Source of the DNA: JBAXEO01 sp963789515
Lineage (GTDB): Bacteria; Actinomycetota; Coriobacteriia; Anaerosomatales; JAAXUF01
NCBI GenBank assembly: GCA_963789515.1
Contig: CAWBKW010000002.1
Span: forward strand, 806,001 to 870,000
DNA length: 64,000 bases
Direction: 5' to 3'
In this document: positions 1 through 8,596 of the stretch, in pieces
Layout: every line of letters starts with the position of its first letter
How positions within the stretch are numbered: position 1 is the stretch's first letter
Program-made: the position numbers and the translations under genes
The notes under the pieces: model-generated
Told to the model about the DNA's origin: nothing
Database searches by the model: none
The model's input: only the letters and a program-made list of their open reading frames with translations

Positions 1-1
1 C

Positions 2-1690
2 TATCCCGGCACGCCGTCCACCGAAACCCTCCAGAGGTTCGCGAGACTCCCCGGTGTGTACGCAGAGTGGGCGCCCAATGAGAAGGTGGCCCTGGAGGTC
101 GCCGCCGGAGTCTCGCTGGTCGGCGGTCGTGTACTCGTCGCGATGAAGCACGTCGGGCTCAATGTCGCCGCGGATCCTCTCTTCACGCTGGCCTACACCG
201 GTGTTCGCGGCGGACTGGTGATCCTGGTCGCGGATGACCCCGGCATGCACTCCTCGCAGAACGAGCAGGACTCGCACAACTACGCCGCCTTCGCACGAGT
301 GCCGATGCTGGATCCGTGCGACTCACAAGAGGCGCTTGAGTTCTCGCGAGAGGCGTTCGAGATCTCCGAGCGCTACGACGTCCCGGTGCTCGTGCGATCC
401 ACCGTCCGCGTGAGCCATGCGAAGTCCCTGGTGCAGGAGAGCCCGCGCGTGGAGCTTCCCACGCCCGCCGCCTACAAGACCGAGCCCGGGAAGTGGGTCA
501 TGATGCCCGCGATGGCGAAGCTGCGTCGGGTCGACCTGGACCGTCGCATCGCCGAGCTGGCCGCTTTCGCCGAGAAGACCGAACTGAACCGCATCGAACT
601 CCGCGACACGAGCATCGGCATCGTGTGCGCCGGCGTCTCCTACCTGCACGTCCGAGAGGCCCTCCAGGATGCGTCGACGCTGAAGCTCGGCATGACGTTC
701 CCCTTGCCGGTCGAGCGACTTGCGGAGTTCGCCGCGTCGGTCGACATGCTGTATGTCGTCGAGGAAGCGGATGACTACCTTGCCCGATCGATTCGCGCAC
801 TCGGATTCAAGGTGGAGAACGTGCCGCTGCCCGCCGCCGGTGAACTCACCCCAGGGGCCATCCGCACCGCGTTCGGGATGCCCGGACCGCCCCTCCGGGA
901 AGCGGACACGTCACTTCCGCCCAGGCCGCCGCTGATGTGCCCGGGCTGTCCCCATCGGCCCGTCTTCCATGCCCTCCGCAAGGCCAGGGCCGTGGTGACG
1001 GGCGATATCGGCTGCTACACGCTCGGGGCGCTCAAGCCGCTGGCCGCCATGGACAGTTGCGTGGACATGGGCGCGTCGATCGGCATGGCGCATGGAGCCG
1101 AGCTTGCGGGAGGTACCGCGGAGCGGCCGCTCGTCGCCGTTATCGGCGATTCGACCTTCGCGCATTCGGGCGTCAGCTCGCTCATGAACACCGTCTACAA
1201 CGGCGGGGGCGGCACCGTCGCCATACTCGACAACCGGATCACCGCGATGACCGGCCATCAGGGCAACCCGATCAACGGCATCACCCTGCAGGAGCGCCCG
1301 TCACACGAAGTCGATCTGGTCGGGCTGGTCAAGGCCCTTGGCGTCAACCGCGTTCAGGTAGTCGACCCCCACGACTTGACCGCGGTGGCGGCTTCCCTGG
1401 CCGAGGAGACCGCCTCGAGTGAGCTATCGGTGATCGTGTTCAGAGCCCCCTGCGCGCTCCTGGTGAAGGACAAGGGCGACCCGTATGCGGTCGACGAGGA
1501 GGCGTGCTCCAAGTGCGGCGCCTGCATCAAGCTCGGCTGCCCGGCCATCGGCAAGGATGAGCGCACATCGCGAGCGGTCATCGACACCGCCCTGTGTGTC
1601 GGATGCGCTCAGTGCGTACAGGTCTGCAAGTACGATGCGATCGTTCACTCCGGGCCGGCGTGCGACTTCAAGGGGGCCGATCTCGGGTGA
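2..1690 (+). CDS. iorA: Indolepyruvate ferredoxin oxidoreductase, alpha subunit (5' end outside window)
   Basis: Large subunit of the thiamine-diphosphate enzyme that oxidatively decarboxylates aryl-2-oxoacids (indolepyruvate, phenylpyruvate) to acyl-CoA while reducing ferredoxin in the cytoplasm. The open frame runs from base 2 and begins inside the N-terminal YPGTPSTE motif, so the true start lies upstream. The middle carries the pyrimidine-binding region, then a TPP-binding segment around GDSTFAHSG (about residue 380 of the visible part). The C-terminus has two ferredoxin-type clusters, CSKCGAC...C and CVGCAQC...C, for two [4Fe-4S] centres. The stop overlaps the iorB start by 4 bp, so the two subunits are translationally coupled. 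Family assignment is strong; the exact aryl substrate is inferred from the family. Confidence 0.95.
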   Translation, partial: YPGTPSTETLQRFARLPGVYAEWAPNEKVALEVAAGVSLVGGRVLVAMKHVGLNVAADPLFTLAYTGVRGGLVILVADDPGMHSSQNEQDSHNYAAFARVPMLDPCDSQEALEFSREAFEISERYDVPVLVRSTVRVSHAKSLVQESPRVELPTPAAYKTEPGKWVMMPAMAKLRRVDLDRRIAELAAFAEKTELNRIELRDTSIGIVCAGVSYLHVREALQDASTLKLGMTFPLPVERLAEFAASVDMLYVVEEADDYLARSIRALGFKVENVPLPAAGELTPGAIRTAFGMPGPPLREADTSLPPRPPLMCPGCPHRPVFHALRKARAVVTGDIGCYTLGALKPLAAMDSCVDMGASIGMAHGAELAGGTAERPLVAVIGDSTFAHSGVSSLMNTVYNGGGGTVAILDNRITAMTGHQGNPINGITLQERPSHEVDLVGLVKALGVNRVQVVDPHDLTAVAASLAEETASSELSVIVFRAPCALLVKDKGDPYAVDEEACSKCGACIKLGCPAIGKDERTSRAVIDTALCVGCAQCVQVCKYDAIVHSGPACDFKGADLG

Positions 1691-2277
1691 GCGTCATCAC
1701 CGTCATGCTCTGCGGCGTCGGCGGGCAGGGGACGATACTCGCCGCCGACCTCCTTGCCAAGGTCGCTACCGCCGACGGACTGGACGTGAAACTCTCGGAG
1801 GTTCACGGCATGTCTCAGCGTGGCGGCAGCGTCGACACCGTCGTGCGCTTCGGCGAGGAGGTCCTGTCCCCCGTGACCGATCCGGGCATGGTCGACCATC
1901 TCGTCGGGTTCGAGTTGATCGAGGCGATGCGGCGGGTGCACTACGTCAAGCCGCAGGGTAGGCTTCTCGTCAATCCTCGGGCGATCAGGCCGTTGCCCGT
2001 GCTGACCGGGGAGCTCCCGGCGCCCCATGGTCTCGTCGCCATCCTGGATGACGAAGGCGCGATCTTCATCGACGCCGACGAACTGGCGTGCGAGGCGGGA
2101 AGCCCCAAGTCGGCCAATGTCGTGCTGATGGGGGCCCTCTCACTCGGCCTCCAGTTCGCCGAGGAGTCCTGGCGAGAGGTCATCGCGGGCAGGGTTCCCG
2201 CTAAGACGATCGAGTCCAACTTGCGCGCCTTTGAGCTAGGAAGGCGAGCTTGTAGAGAAGGGGAGTGCGCGCTGTGA
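1687..2277 (+). CDS. iorB: Indolepyruvate ferredoxin oxidoreductase, beta subunit
   Basis: Small (gamma-domain) subunit that completes the IorAB enzyme; 196 residues, the usual length. The N-terminus VMLCGVGGQGT is the nucleotide-type glycine loop of the pyruvate/ketoisovalerate oxidoreductase gamma family, followed by the typical EVHGMSQRGGSV segment. The open frame extends further upstream, but the GTG at 1687 (GTGA overlap with the iorA stop) is chosen because family homology begins exactly there. The stop overlaps the next gene by 4 bp, so at least three genes are coupled. Confidence 0.95.
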   Translation: MSVITVMLCGVGGQGTILAADLLAKVATADGLDVKLSEVHGMSQRGGSVDTVVRFGEEVLSPVTDPGMVDHLVGFELIEAMRRVHYVKPQGRLLVNPRAIRPLPVLTGELPAPHGLVAILDDEGAIFIDADELACEAGSPKSANVVLMGALSLGLQFAEESWREVIAGRVPAKTIESNLRAFELGRRACREGECAL

Positions 2278-2690
2278 ATGTGAAGCAGCTGAGCGTCTTC
2301 ATCGAGAACAAGGCGGGCAGGGTCAGTGAAGTGACCGACGTGCTCGGCCGAGCGGGTGTGAGCATCAGGGGCTTCTCCGTCTCCGATACCGCCGACTACG
2401 GGATCATCCGTCTGGTGCTCGACGATCCCGATCGCGGACGGGCGGTGCTGCACGACGTCGGTTTCGCGGTCAAGGTGAGCGACGTCCTGTGCATCGACCT
2501 GCCGGACGTCCCCGGCGGCCTCGCCAGCGTTCTGAAGATCGTCTCCGACGCCGGCGTGAATATCGAGTACGTGTACTCGCTCATCTCGACGTACGTGGTC
2601 ATCAACGTCGCCGATATCGACCGCGCCACGGCGCTCCTCAAGGACAAGCCGGTGGTGATCGTTTCGCAGGAGGTAATCGCGCAGGCCTAA
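2274..2690 (+). CDS. Tandem ACT-domain protein
   Basis: A 138-residue protein made of two ACT domains (roughly residues 3-68 and 72-135) and no catalytic domain. This type often sits beside indolepyruvate or 2-oxoacid ferredoxin oxidoreductase genes and is thought to bind an amino acid and act as a sensor. The GTG at 2274 overlaps the iorB stop and has a purine-rich ribosome site (GAAGGGGA) about 10 nt upstream. The in-frame GTG at 2265 is too close to that site. The position suggests amino-acid feedback on the pathway, but the ligand and target are unknown. Confidence 0.85.
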   Translation: MNVKQLSVFIENKAGRVSEVTDVLGRAGVSIRGFSVSDTADYGIIRLVLDDPDRGRAVLHDVGFAVKVSDVLCIDLPDVPGGLASVLKIVSDAGVNIEYVYSLISTYVVINVADIDRATALLKDKPVVIVSQEVIAQA

Positions 2691-2728
2691 ACCGATGAGC
2701 CGGCGCGGGGAACAGGGAGGTAAGGACG

Positions 2729-3937
2729 ATGCGTGGACGGATCTTGCGACTCGCAATGGGGGTGCTGGAGGCTGCGCTCGCCGCTGCGCTCGCGGTCACT
2801 CTCGTCGGATGCTCGGCCGGTAGCGGCACGAGCGGACAGAACGGCTCCGGGTCGGCGAGTGTCGAGCCGATCAAGATCGGAGCGATCGTCTCTCTGACGG
2901 GCACCTACGCCGGCCTCGGCGACCCGGAGAAGAAGACGATCGAGATGGAAGTCAAGCGGATCAACGAGGCTGGCGGAATCAACGGTCGACCCATCGAAGT
3001 GATCTTCGAGGACGATGGGACCGACGAGGCCAAGGCGGTCGCCGCGGCCAGCAAACTCATCGAGCAGGACAAGGTCGTCGCCATCATCGGCGCGACGGGC
3101 ACGGGACAGTCGATGGCTGTGCGAAACGAGATAGACCGCGCCGGTATCCCGCAGCTCTCTATGGCCGGCGGCTCGGCAATCACGGCCAAGCTCGACCCAC
3201 AGGTCTTCCAGACCCCCTGGTCCAACAATCTCGTGGTTCCGTACACGTTGGCCTACCTCAAGAAGCAGGGAATCACCAAGATCGGCGTCATCTCCGACAC
3301 CGGCGGTTTCGGCAAGGACGGGAACGCGGTCCTCGCCGCCGAGGCGCCCAAGGCCGGAGTCACGGTGGTCTCGAATCAGACGTTCAACCCCGGCGATGCG
3401 GACATGACCGCGCAGCTGACCAACATCAAGAACTCCGATGCGCAGGCGGTGGTGATGTGGACCTCCGGCAAAGAGGCCGCCACCGTCGTCAAGAACGCCA
3501 AGCAGCTCGGGTTGACGATCCCGGTCTACGGGAGTCACGGAAACGCGAGGATGGAGTTCGTGCAGGGCGCAGGCGACGCCGCTGAGGGATTCCGGTTCTC
3601 GGCAGGCAAGATCCTGCTTCCGGAGAGCTATGGCAAGGACACCCCCGAATACAAGACGGCGACGGAGTTCGTGGACCGCTACACCAAGGCCTACGGCGCT
3701 GCGCCGAGCACGTTCGCCGGCCACGCGTACGACGCCCTGTACCTGATCGTCGAGGCCGCGCGACAGGTGAGCGGAGAGCTCACGCCCGCCGCGTTGCGCG
3801 ACCAGATAGAGAAGACCAAGGCGTTCTCGGGAATCGGAGGCTCGTTCACCTTCTCCCCGACAGACCACAATGGCCTGACCGAGCAGGACCTCAACATGTA
3901 CGAAGTCAAGAACGGCGCATGGACGATCGCGCCCTGA
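2729..3937 (+). CDS. Branched-chain amino acid ABC transporter substrate-binding lipoprotein, copy 1
   Basis: Periplasmic-binding-protein type I fold (LivK/LivJ family), 402 residues. It has a hydrophobic N-terminal signal ending in a lipobox (LVGC, cysteine about residue 28), so it is expected to be anchored to the outer face of the membrane. After a Gly/Ser-rich spacer the mature protein begins IKIGAIVSLTGTYA, typical of the family, and contains GATGTGQSMAVRNE. A good ribosome site (GGGAGGT) precedes the ATG. It feeds the LivHMGF permease downstream. The neighbouring iorAB and paaK suggest an aromatic or aryl-acid ligand, but this is inferred. Confidence 0.9.
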   Translation: MRGRILRLAMGVLEAALAAALAVTLVGCSAGSGTSGQNGSGSASVEPIKIGAIVSLTGTYAGLGDPEKKTIEMEVKRINEAGGINGRPIEVIFEDDGTDEAKAVAAASKLIEQDKVVAIIGATGTGQSMAVRNEIDRAGIPQLSMAGGSAITAKLDPQVFQTPWSNNLVVPYTLAYLKKQGITKIGVISDTGGFGKDGNAVLAAEAPKAGVTVVSNQTFNPGDADMTAQLTNIKNSDAQAVVMWTSGKEAATVVKNAKQLGLTIPVYGSHGNARMEFVQGAGDAAEGFRFSAGKILLPESYGKDTPEYKTATEFVDRYTKAYGAAPSTFAGHAYDALYLIVEAARQVSGELTPAALRDQIEKTKAFSGIGGSFTFSPTDHNGLTEQDLNMYEVKNGAWTIAP

Positions 3938-3951
3938 CGAAAGCCGGTTCG

Positions 3952-3988
3952 CGTGACCGGGGGCGGTGCGCAACCGCCCCCGGTCACG
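3952..3988 (+). terminator. Perfect 16-bp hairpin between the two binding-protein genes
   Basis: Arms 3952-3967 and 3973-3988 are perfectly complementary, with a 5-nt loop. The hairpin begins 15 nt after the stop of binding-protein copy 1 and ends 11 nt before the start of copy 2. There is no T-run after it, so it is not a standard intrinsic terminator. It more likely stabilises the upstream mRNA or partly attenuates read-through. Any effect on expression is inferred. Confidence 0.7.
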
Positions 3989-3999
3989 GTGACGAGAGA

Positions 4000-5190
4000 A
4001 TGGTGAAGACCGTGGTACGCACGACGAAGGTGACGATGCTCATTGTGACCGCCCTGATGGGGGTGTTGCTGACATCGGGGTGCGGGGGCGGGGGATCGAC
4101 CGCTTCAACGACGGCCGAGCCGTACAAGGTCGGCGCGATCCTGTCGCTGACGGGGCCCTATGCGGCGCTTGGGGCCTCGGAGAAGCAGGCACTCGAACTC
4201 GAAGCCAAGCGCATCAACGACGCGGGAGGCATCAACGGCCGGACGTTGGAGATCATCATCGAGGATGACGGAACCGACGAGGCAAAGTCCGTCGCGGCAG
4301 CCAGCAAACTCATCGAGCAGGACAAGGTCGTGGCGATTCTCGGAGCCACGGGCACCGGACAGTCTATGGCGATCCGCAACGAGGTCGACCGTGCGGGAAT
4401 CCCACAGCTGTCGATGGCAGGGGGGACGGCCATAACTGCCAAACTCGACCCGCAGGTCTTCCAGACGCCGTGGTCTAACACGATCGTCGTGCCCTTCGTG
4501 CTGGACAAGATCGCGGCGGACGGCCACAAGAAGGTCGGAATCCTCACGGATAGCGGAGGGTACGGCAAGGACGGGAGGGCGGTCATCGTCGAGACCGCAC
4601 CCAAGGCCGGCGTCGCCATTGTGGCCGACCAGACGTTCAACCCCGGGGATACCGACTTCTCGGCGCAGCTCGTCAATATCAAGAACTCCGGGGCCGACGC
4701 GGTCTTGATCTGGACCGCGGGCAAGGAAGGAGCTTCGATCGTCAAGGCTGCCGCTGACCTCGGCATGACGGCCCCGCTCTATGGCGGATCCGGTCAGGCC
4801 AAGCTCGAGTTCGCCCAGGGCGCCGGTCCCGCAGCCGAAGGCTTCGTGTTCGGAACCGGCAAGAGCCTGATGCCGTCGAACTGGGGCACGGGTACCCCGG
4901 AGTTCGCCGTGGTCGACGACTTCAGCAAGCGCTATTCGGAGGCCTACGGCCAACCGCCGGACATCTTTGCAGGCCACGCATTCGACGCACTCGCGATCTT
5001 GCAGGACGCATTGAAGAGGACGGGTGGGGATACCGACCCCGCGAAGCTGACCAAGGCTGTCGAGGCGACGAAGGGGCTGACAGGCTTTGGTGGGGTCTTC
5101 ACGTTCTCGCCTTCCGACCACAACGGGTTGTCGGCCGAGGACCTTGCCCTCTACCGGATCACCGGGGGCGCGTGGACGAAGGCCCCATGA
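4000..5190 (+). CDS. Branched-chain amino acid ABC transporter substrate-binding lipoprotein, copy 2
   Basis: Paralogue of the preceding protein, 396 residues, same fold, with a lipobox ending at cysteine in LTSGCGGGG. Long stretches match copy 1 (for example IEDDGTDEAK, AAASKLIEQDKVVAI, DPQVFQTPWSN), showing a tandem duplication, while the C-terminal ligand lobe has diverged. The ATG at 4000 gives a normal signal peptide; GTG codons at 4003 and 4012 are possible alternatives. Two binding proteins serving one permease would widen substrate range. The copies could differ in ligand or in abundance, given the hairpin between them. Confidence 0.9.
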   Translation: MVKTVVRTTKVTMLIVTALMGVLLTSGCGGGGSTASTTAEPYKVGAILSLTGPYAALGASEKQALELEAKRINDAGGINGRTLEIIIEDDGTDEAKSVAAASKLIEQDKVVAILGATGTGQSMAIRNEVDRAGIPQLSMAGGTAITAKLDPQVFQTPWSNTIVVPFVLDKIAADGHKKVGILTDSGGYGKDGRAVIVETAPKAGVAIVADQTFNPGDTDFSAQLVNIKNSGADAVLIWTAGKEGASIVKAAADLGMTAPLYGGSGQAKLEFAQGAGPAAEGFVFGTGKSLMPSNWGTGTPEFAVVDDFSKRYSEAYGQPPDIFAGHAFDALAILQDALKRTGGDTDPAKLTKAVEATKGLTGFGGVFTFSPSDHNGLSAEDLALYRITGGAWTKAP

Positions 5191-5228
5191 CGATGCTCGC
5201 CAAGCGTGTGGACGAAGTGGCCTGATCA

Positions 5229-6101
5229 GTGTCGACACTGCTCCAGTTCCTCATAGCGGGCCTCAAGAGCGGCTCCATATACTCGCTGATGGCCCTCGGG
5301 TTCACCATCGTCTACGCGGCCACCGGGGCCATCAACTTCGCGCAGGGCGAGTTCTTCATGCTCGGCGGCATGCTGGGAGTGCTCTACGTCCGCATGGGCG
5401 TTCCGCTCCTTCTCGCGATAGTCCTCTCCACCGCGACGACTGCGGCGATCGGGGGTCTGTTCGAGGTTCTGGCGATCCGTCCCATCGGTGACGGCGACCC
5501 CCTGCGGATCATCATGGTCACCATCGGTGGATCGATCGTGATACGGCAGGTGGTGTTCCACTTCCTTGGGCCCGATGAGGCGCCGCTTTCCGCCTTCTCG
5601 GCGGGTCCTTCGATACAAGGTCTCGGTGCGGCGGTCGAGCGCCAGACGCTCTGGATCTGGGGAATCACGCTTGTGGCGGTGGTGGGGCTGGTGCTGCTCT
5701 ACCGGCGCACCACGTTCGGTCGTGCGATGACCGCCACAGCGCTGAACCGCGACGCCGCCAGACTCGTGGGCATCGACACACCGGCCATGGTTACCTGGTC
5801 ATTCGCACTCGCCGCCGGGCTGGGTGCAGTCGCCGGCCTGGCTGTCGCCCCGCTGACGCAGACGGCTTTCGACGTGGGCGCGGGCATGGGCGTGAAGGGG
5901 TTCGCTGCCGCGATACTCGGCGGACTCGGGAACCCGATCGCCGCGGTCGGTGGGGGGCTGATTCTGGGGCTGCTTGAGAGCCTCACGGCCGGCTACGTCA
6001 ATCCGCTCTACAAGGACGCCGTCGCGCTGGTCGTCTTGCTTGCGGTCCTCTTCGTGCGCCCGCAGGGGCTCTTCGGCGGGACCGGAAGGGAGAAGCTGTG
6101 A
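5229..6101 (+). CDS. livH: Branched-chain amino acid ABC transporter permease LivH
   Basis: Inner-membrane permease of 290 residues with about eight hydrophobic segments. It contains the family landmarks SIYSLMALGFTIVYAATGAINFAQGEF near the N-terminus (residues about 16-42) and a cytoplasmic loop before TFGRAMTATALN that contacts the ATPases. It pairs with LivM to form the channel. The GTG start lies 38 nt after copy 2 of the binding protein, with only a weak ribosome site. The stop overlaps livM by 4 bp. Confidence 0.92.
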   Translation: MSTLLQFLIAGLKSGSIYSLMALGFTIVYAATGAINFAQGEFFMLGGMLGVLYVRMGVPLLLAIVLSTATTAAIGGLFEVLAIRPIGDGDPLRIIMVTIGGSIVIRQVVFHFLGPDEAPLSAFSAGPSIQGLGAAVERQTLWIWGITLVAVVGLVLLYRRTTFGRAMTATALNRDAARLVGIDTPAMVTWSFALAAGLGAVAGLAVAPLTQTAFDVGAGMGVKGFAAAILGGLGNPIAAVGGGLILGLLESLTAGYVNPLYKDAVALVVLLAVLFVRPQGLFGGTGREKL

Positions 6102-7081
6102 TCGATACCGCGCGGATGCGCGCCGTGGTACCTGTCTTGGCCGTCGTGGTTGTCGCGGCGCTGCCCTTCTTGGTCGCGGACCGCTTCCTGCTGAAGGTCT
6201 TCACGTTCGTGGGGATCAACGTCCTTGTCGTCACCGGCCTCGCGCTGCTCTTCGGGTATGCCGGTCAGGTCTCCCTCGGTAATGCGGCCTTCGTGGGTAT
6301 CGGCGCCTACGCGTGCGCTTTCCTCACGACCAAAGCCCACGTGCCGTGGGTCGTCGCCTTCCTTGCCGCCGGCGCGATTTCGGCGTTGGGGGGCCTGCTG
6401 CTCGCCTTGCCGAGCCTGCGGCTGCGAGGCCACTACCTGGCAATGGCCACGCTGGGCTTCGGCGAACTGATGTCTCTCGCGTTCGCCGAGGCGGTCCCGA
6501 TCACGGGCGGCGTGGACGGGTTCACCGGCATCCCATTTCCGACGCTCGGGAGCATCGCGATCAAGACCCCCGCGGGCCTGTACTGGCTCACCTGGGCGGT
6601 TGCAGGCTGCGCTCTGCTCGCTTCGGCGAACATGGTCTCGTTGCGACCCGGGCGTGCCATGCGCGCGTTGCACGGCAGTGAACTGGGCGCCACCGCCTGC
6701 GGCGTCGACGTGGTCGGCGTCAAGGTGCGGGCGTTCGTGATCTCGGCGATGTTCGCGGGCCTCGCCGGCGCGCTGTACGCCTCTGTGGTCGGCTTCATTT
6801 CCCCGAGCGTCTTCACGGTGACGGCATCCGTGGCCTTCCTGGCGATGACCGTCATCGGGGGCTCCGGGTCTCTCGCAGGCCCGGTGGTCGCGGCCGTACT
6901 GCTCACCCTCCTCCAGTATCTCGACGCACTCATACCGGGCATCTCCCGGCAGTCGTCTCAGGTCGTGCAGTCGTTCCAGCCCGACGTGTACGGTCTTGCG
7001 ATCATCCTCGTGGTCCTCTTCGCACCCGGAGGCATCGGCTCGCTGTGGCGCGCCAGGACGAGGGGAGGGGAGGGCGCTTGA
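6098..7081 (+). CDS. livM: Branched-chain amino acid ABC transporter permease LivM
   Basis: Second permease subunit, 327 residues, with multiple membrane segments. Family signatures include GYAGQVSLGNAAFVGIGAY (residues about 50-68) and LRGHYLAMATLGFGE, followed by an ITGGVDGFTGIP loop. The GTG start sits in a GTGA overlap with the livH stop, and the stop overlaps the TTG start of livG, indicating a single translationally coupled transport operon. Confidence 0.92.
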   Translation: MIDTARMRAVVPVLAVVVVAALPFLVADRFLLKVFTFVGINVLVVTGLALLFGYAGQVSLGNAAFVGIGAYACAFLTTKAHVPWVVAFLAAGAISALGGLLLALPSLRLRGHYLAMATLGFGELMSLAFAEAVPITGGVDGFTGIPFPTLGSIAIKTPAGLYWLTWAVAGCALLASANMVSLRPGRAMRALHGSELGATACGVDVVGVKVRAFVISAMFAGLAGALYASVVGFISPSVFTVTASVAFLAMTVIGGSGSLAGPVVAAVLLTLLQYLDALIPGISRQSSQVVQSFQPDVYGLAIILVVLFAPGGIGSLWRARTRGGEGA

Positions 7082-7851
7082 GTCTGCTCCGAGTCAGCGG
7101 GGTCACCAAGCGCTTCGGAGGGCTCACCGCAGTTGACGACGTCTCGTTCGAGGTCTACGCCGGGACCATCAAGGCGCTCATCGGTCCCAACGGCGCGGGG
7201 AAGTCCACACTCTTCAACGCGATCACGGGTTTCGAGCGGCCTGATGCCGGTTCGGTGCTCTTCGACGGCGCCGAAACGGTGACGATGAAGCCGCGTGATG
7301 TCGTAAGGGCGGGTATGGCCCGGACGTTTCAGAACACGCAGCTCTTCGAGGGGATGACCGCGCGGGACAACGTCATGGTGGGGGCCCAGGCGCACCAACG
7401 GCAGGGGTTCGCTGCTTCGGCGTTTCGGATGCCCTCGTCGCTGGCCGAGGAGCGGGCCTCATCTGACGAGGCCGGCAGACTCCTTCGGATGATCGGCATC
7501 GACAACTGGAGCGACACTCGGGCCAGCGACCTCCCAGCGGGAATTCGACGGCTTGTCGAGATCGCCCGGGCGCTAGGGACGAGCCCGCGCCTTCTCTTGC
7601 TCGACGAACCCGCCGCGGGCCTCAACAACATCGAGACCCACGAACTGGTCGATGCGCTCTACCGGGTTCGGGACGCCGGCATCACGGTGCTCGTGGTCGA
7701 GCATGATATGGGCCTGGTGATGGAGGTCTCCGACGAGATCGTGGTCCTGGACCGCGGTCGCAAGATCGCCGAGGGCCCGCCCCGGCTCATCCAGAAGGAC
7801 CCGGCTGTGATCGCCGCGTACCTGGGCGAGGAGGCGGTCGACGATGAGTGA
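7078..7851 (+). CDS. livG: Branched-chain amino acid ABC transporter ATP-binding protein LivG
   Basis: Cytoplasmic ATPase of 257 residues. It has Walker A GPNGAGKST (residues about 37-45), a variant signature region DLPAGIRRLVEIARAL, Walker B LLLLDEPAAGLN and the switch histidine in VVEHDMG. The frame is open further upstream, but TTG at 7078 is preferred: it overlaps the livM stop (TTGA), has a strong GGGGAGGGG ribosome site just before it, and LSLLRVSGVTKRFGG starts the domain as usual. It pairs with LivF. Confidence 0.92.
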   Translation: MSLLRVSGVTKRFGGLTAVDDVSFEVYAGTIKALIGPNGAGKSTLFNAITGFERPDAGSVLFDGAETVTMKPRDVVRAGMARTFQNTQLFEGMTARDNVMVGAQAHQRQGFAASAFRMPSSLAEERASSDEAGRLLRMIGIDNWSDTRASDLPAGIRRLVEIARALGTSPRLLLLDEPAAGLNNIETHELVDALYRVRDAGITVLVVEHDMGLVMEVSDEIVVLDRGRKIAEGPPRLIQKDPAVIAAYLGEEAVDDE

Positions 7852-8596
7852 GGGCCAGCTGCTCGCTGTCGAGGGGCTCGACGCGGGCTACGGTCACACC
7901 AATGTGGTCCGGGGTGTCGACCTTCACGTGGATGTGGGCGAGATCGTCTCCCTCATCGGCTCGAACGGAGCGGGGAAGTCCACGCTGCTCAAGGCGGTTG
8001 TCGGGCTGGTGACGCCGTCTGCCGGAACGGTGCATTTCGACGGGCGGCCGGTCACGGGCCAGAAGCCTGAGAAGCTCGTCGCCCAAGGCGTCGCGTTGGT
8101 GCCCGAAGGGAGACTACTCTTCGGTCCGTTGTCAGTGAACGACAACTTGGCGCTGGGCGCCTACGCGACCCGTGGCGCCTCGAAGCGGGCGGTGGCTGAG
8201 GAACGCCTCGCGCGGGTGCATGAGCTGTTCCCGGTGCTCCGCGATCGTGCGGAGCAGTCCGCCAGCACGCTTTCCGGGGGCGAGCAGCAGATGCTTGCCG
8301 TCGGGCGCGCGCTCATGTCGGGACCGCGGCTCCTGCTCTTGGATGAACCGTCCCTTGGTCTGGCGCCGAAGGTGATCGCGGAGATCTTCTCAGCTCTCGA
8401 GAGGCTGCGGGCCGACGGTGTGACCATGCTGTTGGTCGAGCAGGACGCCAAGCTGGCTCTGAAGCACTCGGACCGCGGCTACGTGATGCGGACGGGCAGG
8501 ATCGAACTCCAGGGCACCGCGAAGGACCTCATCGCAGACGAGTCGGTCCGCAAGATATACCTCGGTTCCTGGAAGACGGAGGAGAACGCCCCATGA
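7844..8596 (+). CDS. livF: Branched-chain amino acid ABC transporter ATP-binding protein LivF
   Basis: Second ATPase of the transporter, 250 residues. It has Walker A GSNGAGKST, the canonical signature LSGGEQQ, Walker B LLLLDEPSLGL and switch histidine region LLVEQD. The ATG overlaps the end of livG by 8 bp and has a GGAGG ribosome site. The stop overlaps the paaK start (ATGA), physically linking transport to CoA-ester chemistry. Confidence 0.93.
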   Translation: MSEGQLLAVEGLDAGYGHTNVVRGVDLHVDVGEIVSLIGSNGAGKSTLLKAVVGLVTPSAGTVHFDGRPVTGQKPEKLVAQGVALVPEGRLLFGPLSVNDNLALGAYATRGASKRAVAEERLARVHELFPVLRDRAEQSASTLSGGEQQMLAVGRALMSGPRLLLLDEPSLGLAPKVIAEIFSALERLRADGVTMLLVEQDAKLALKHSDRGYVMRTGRIELQGTAKDLIADESVRKIYLGSWKTEENAP

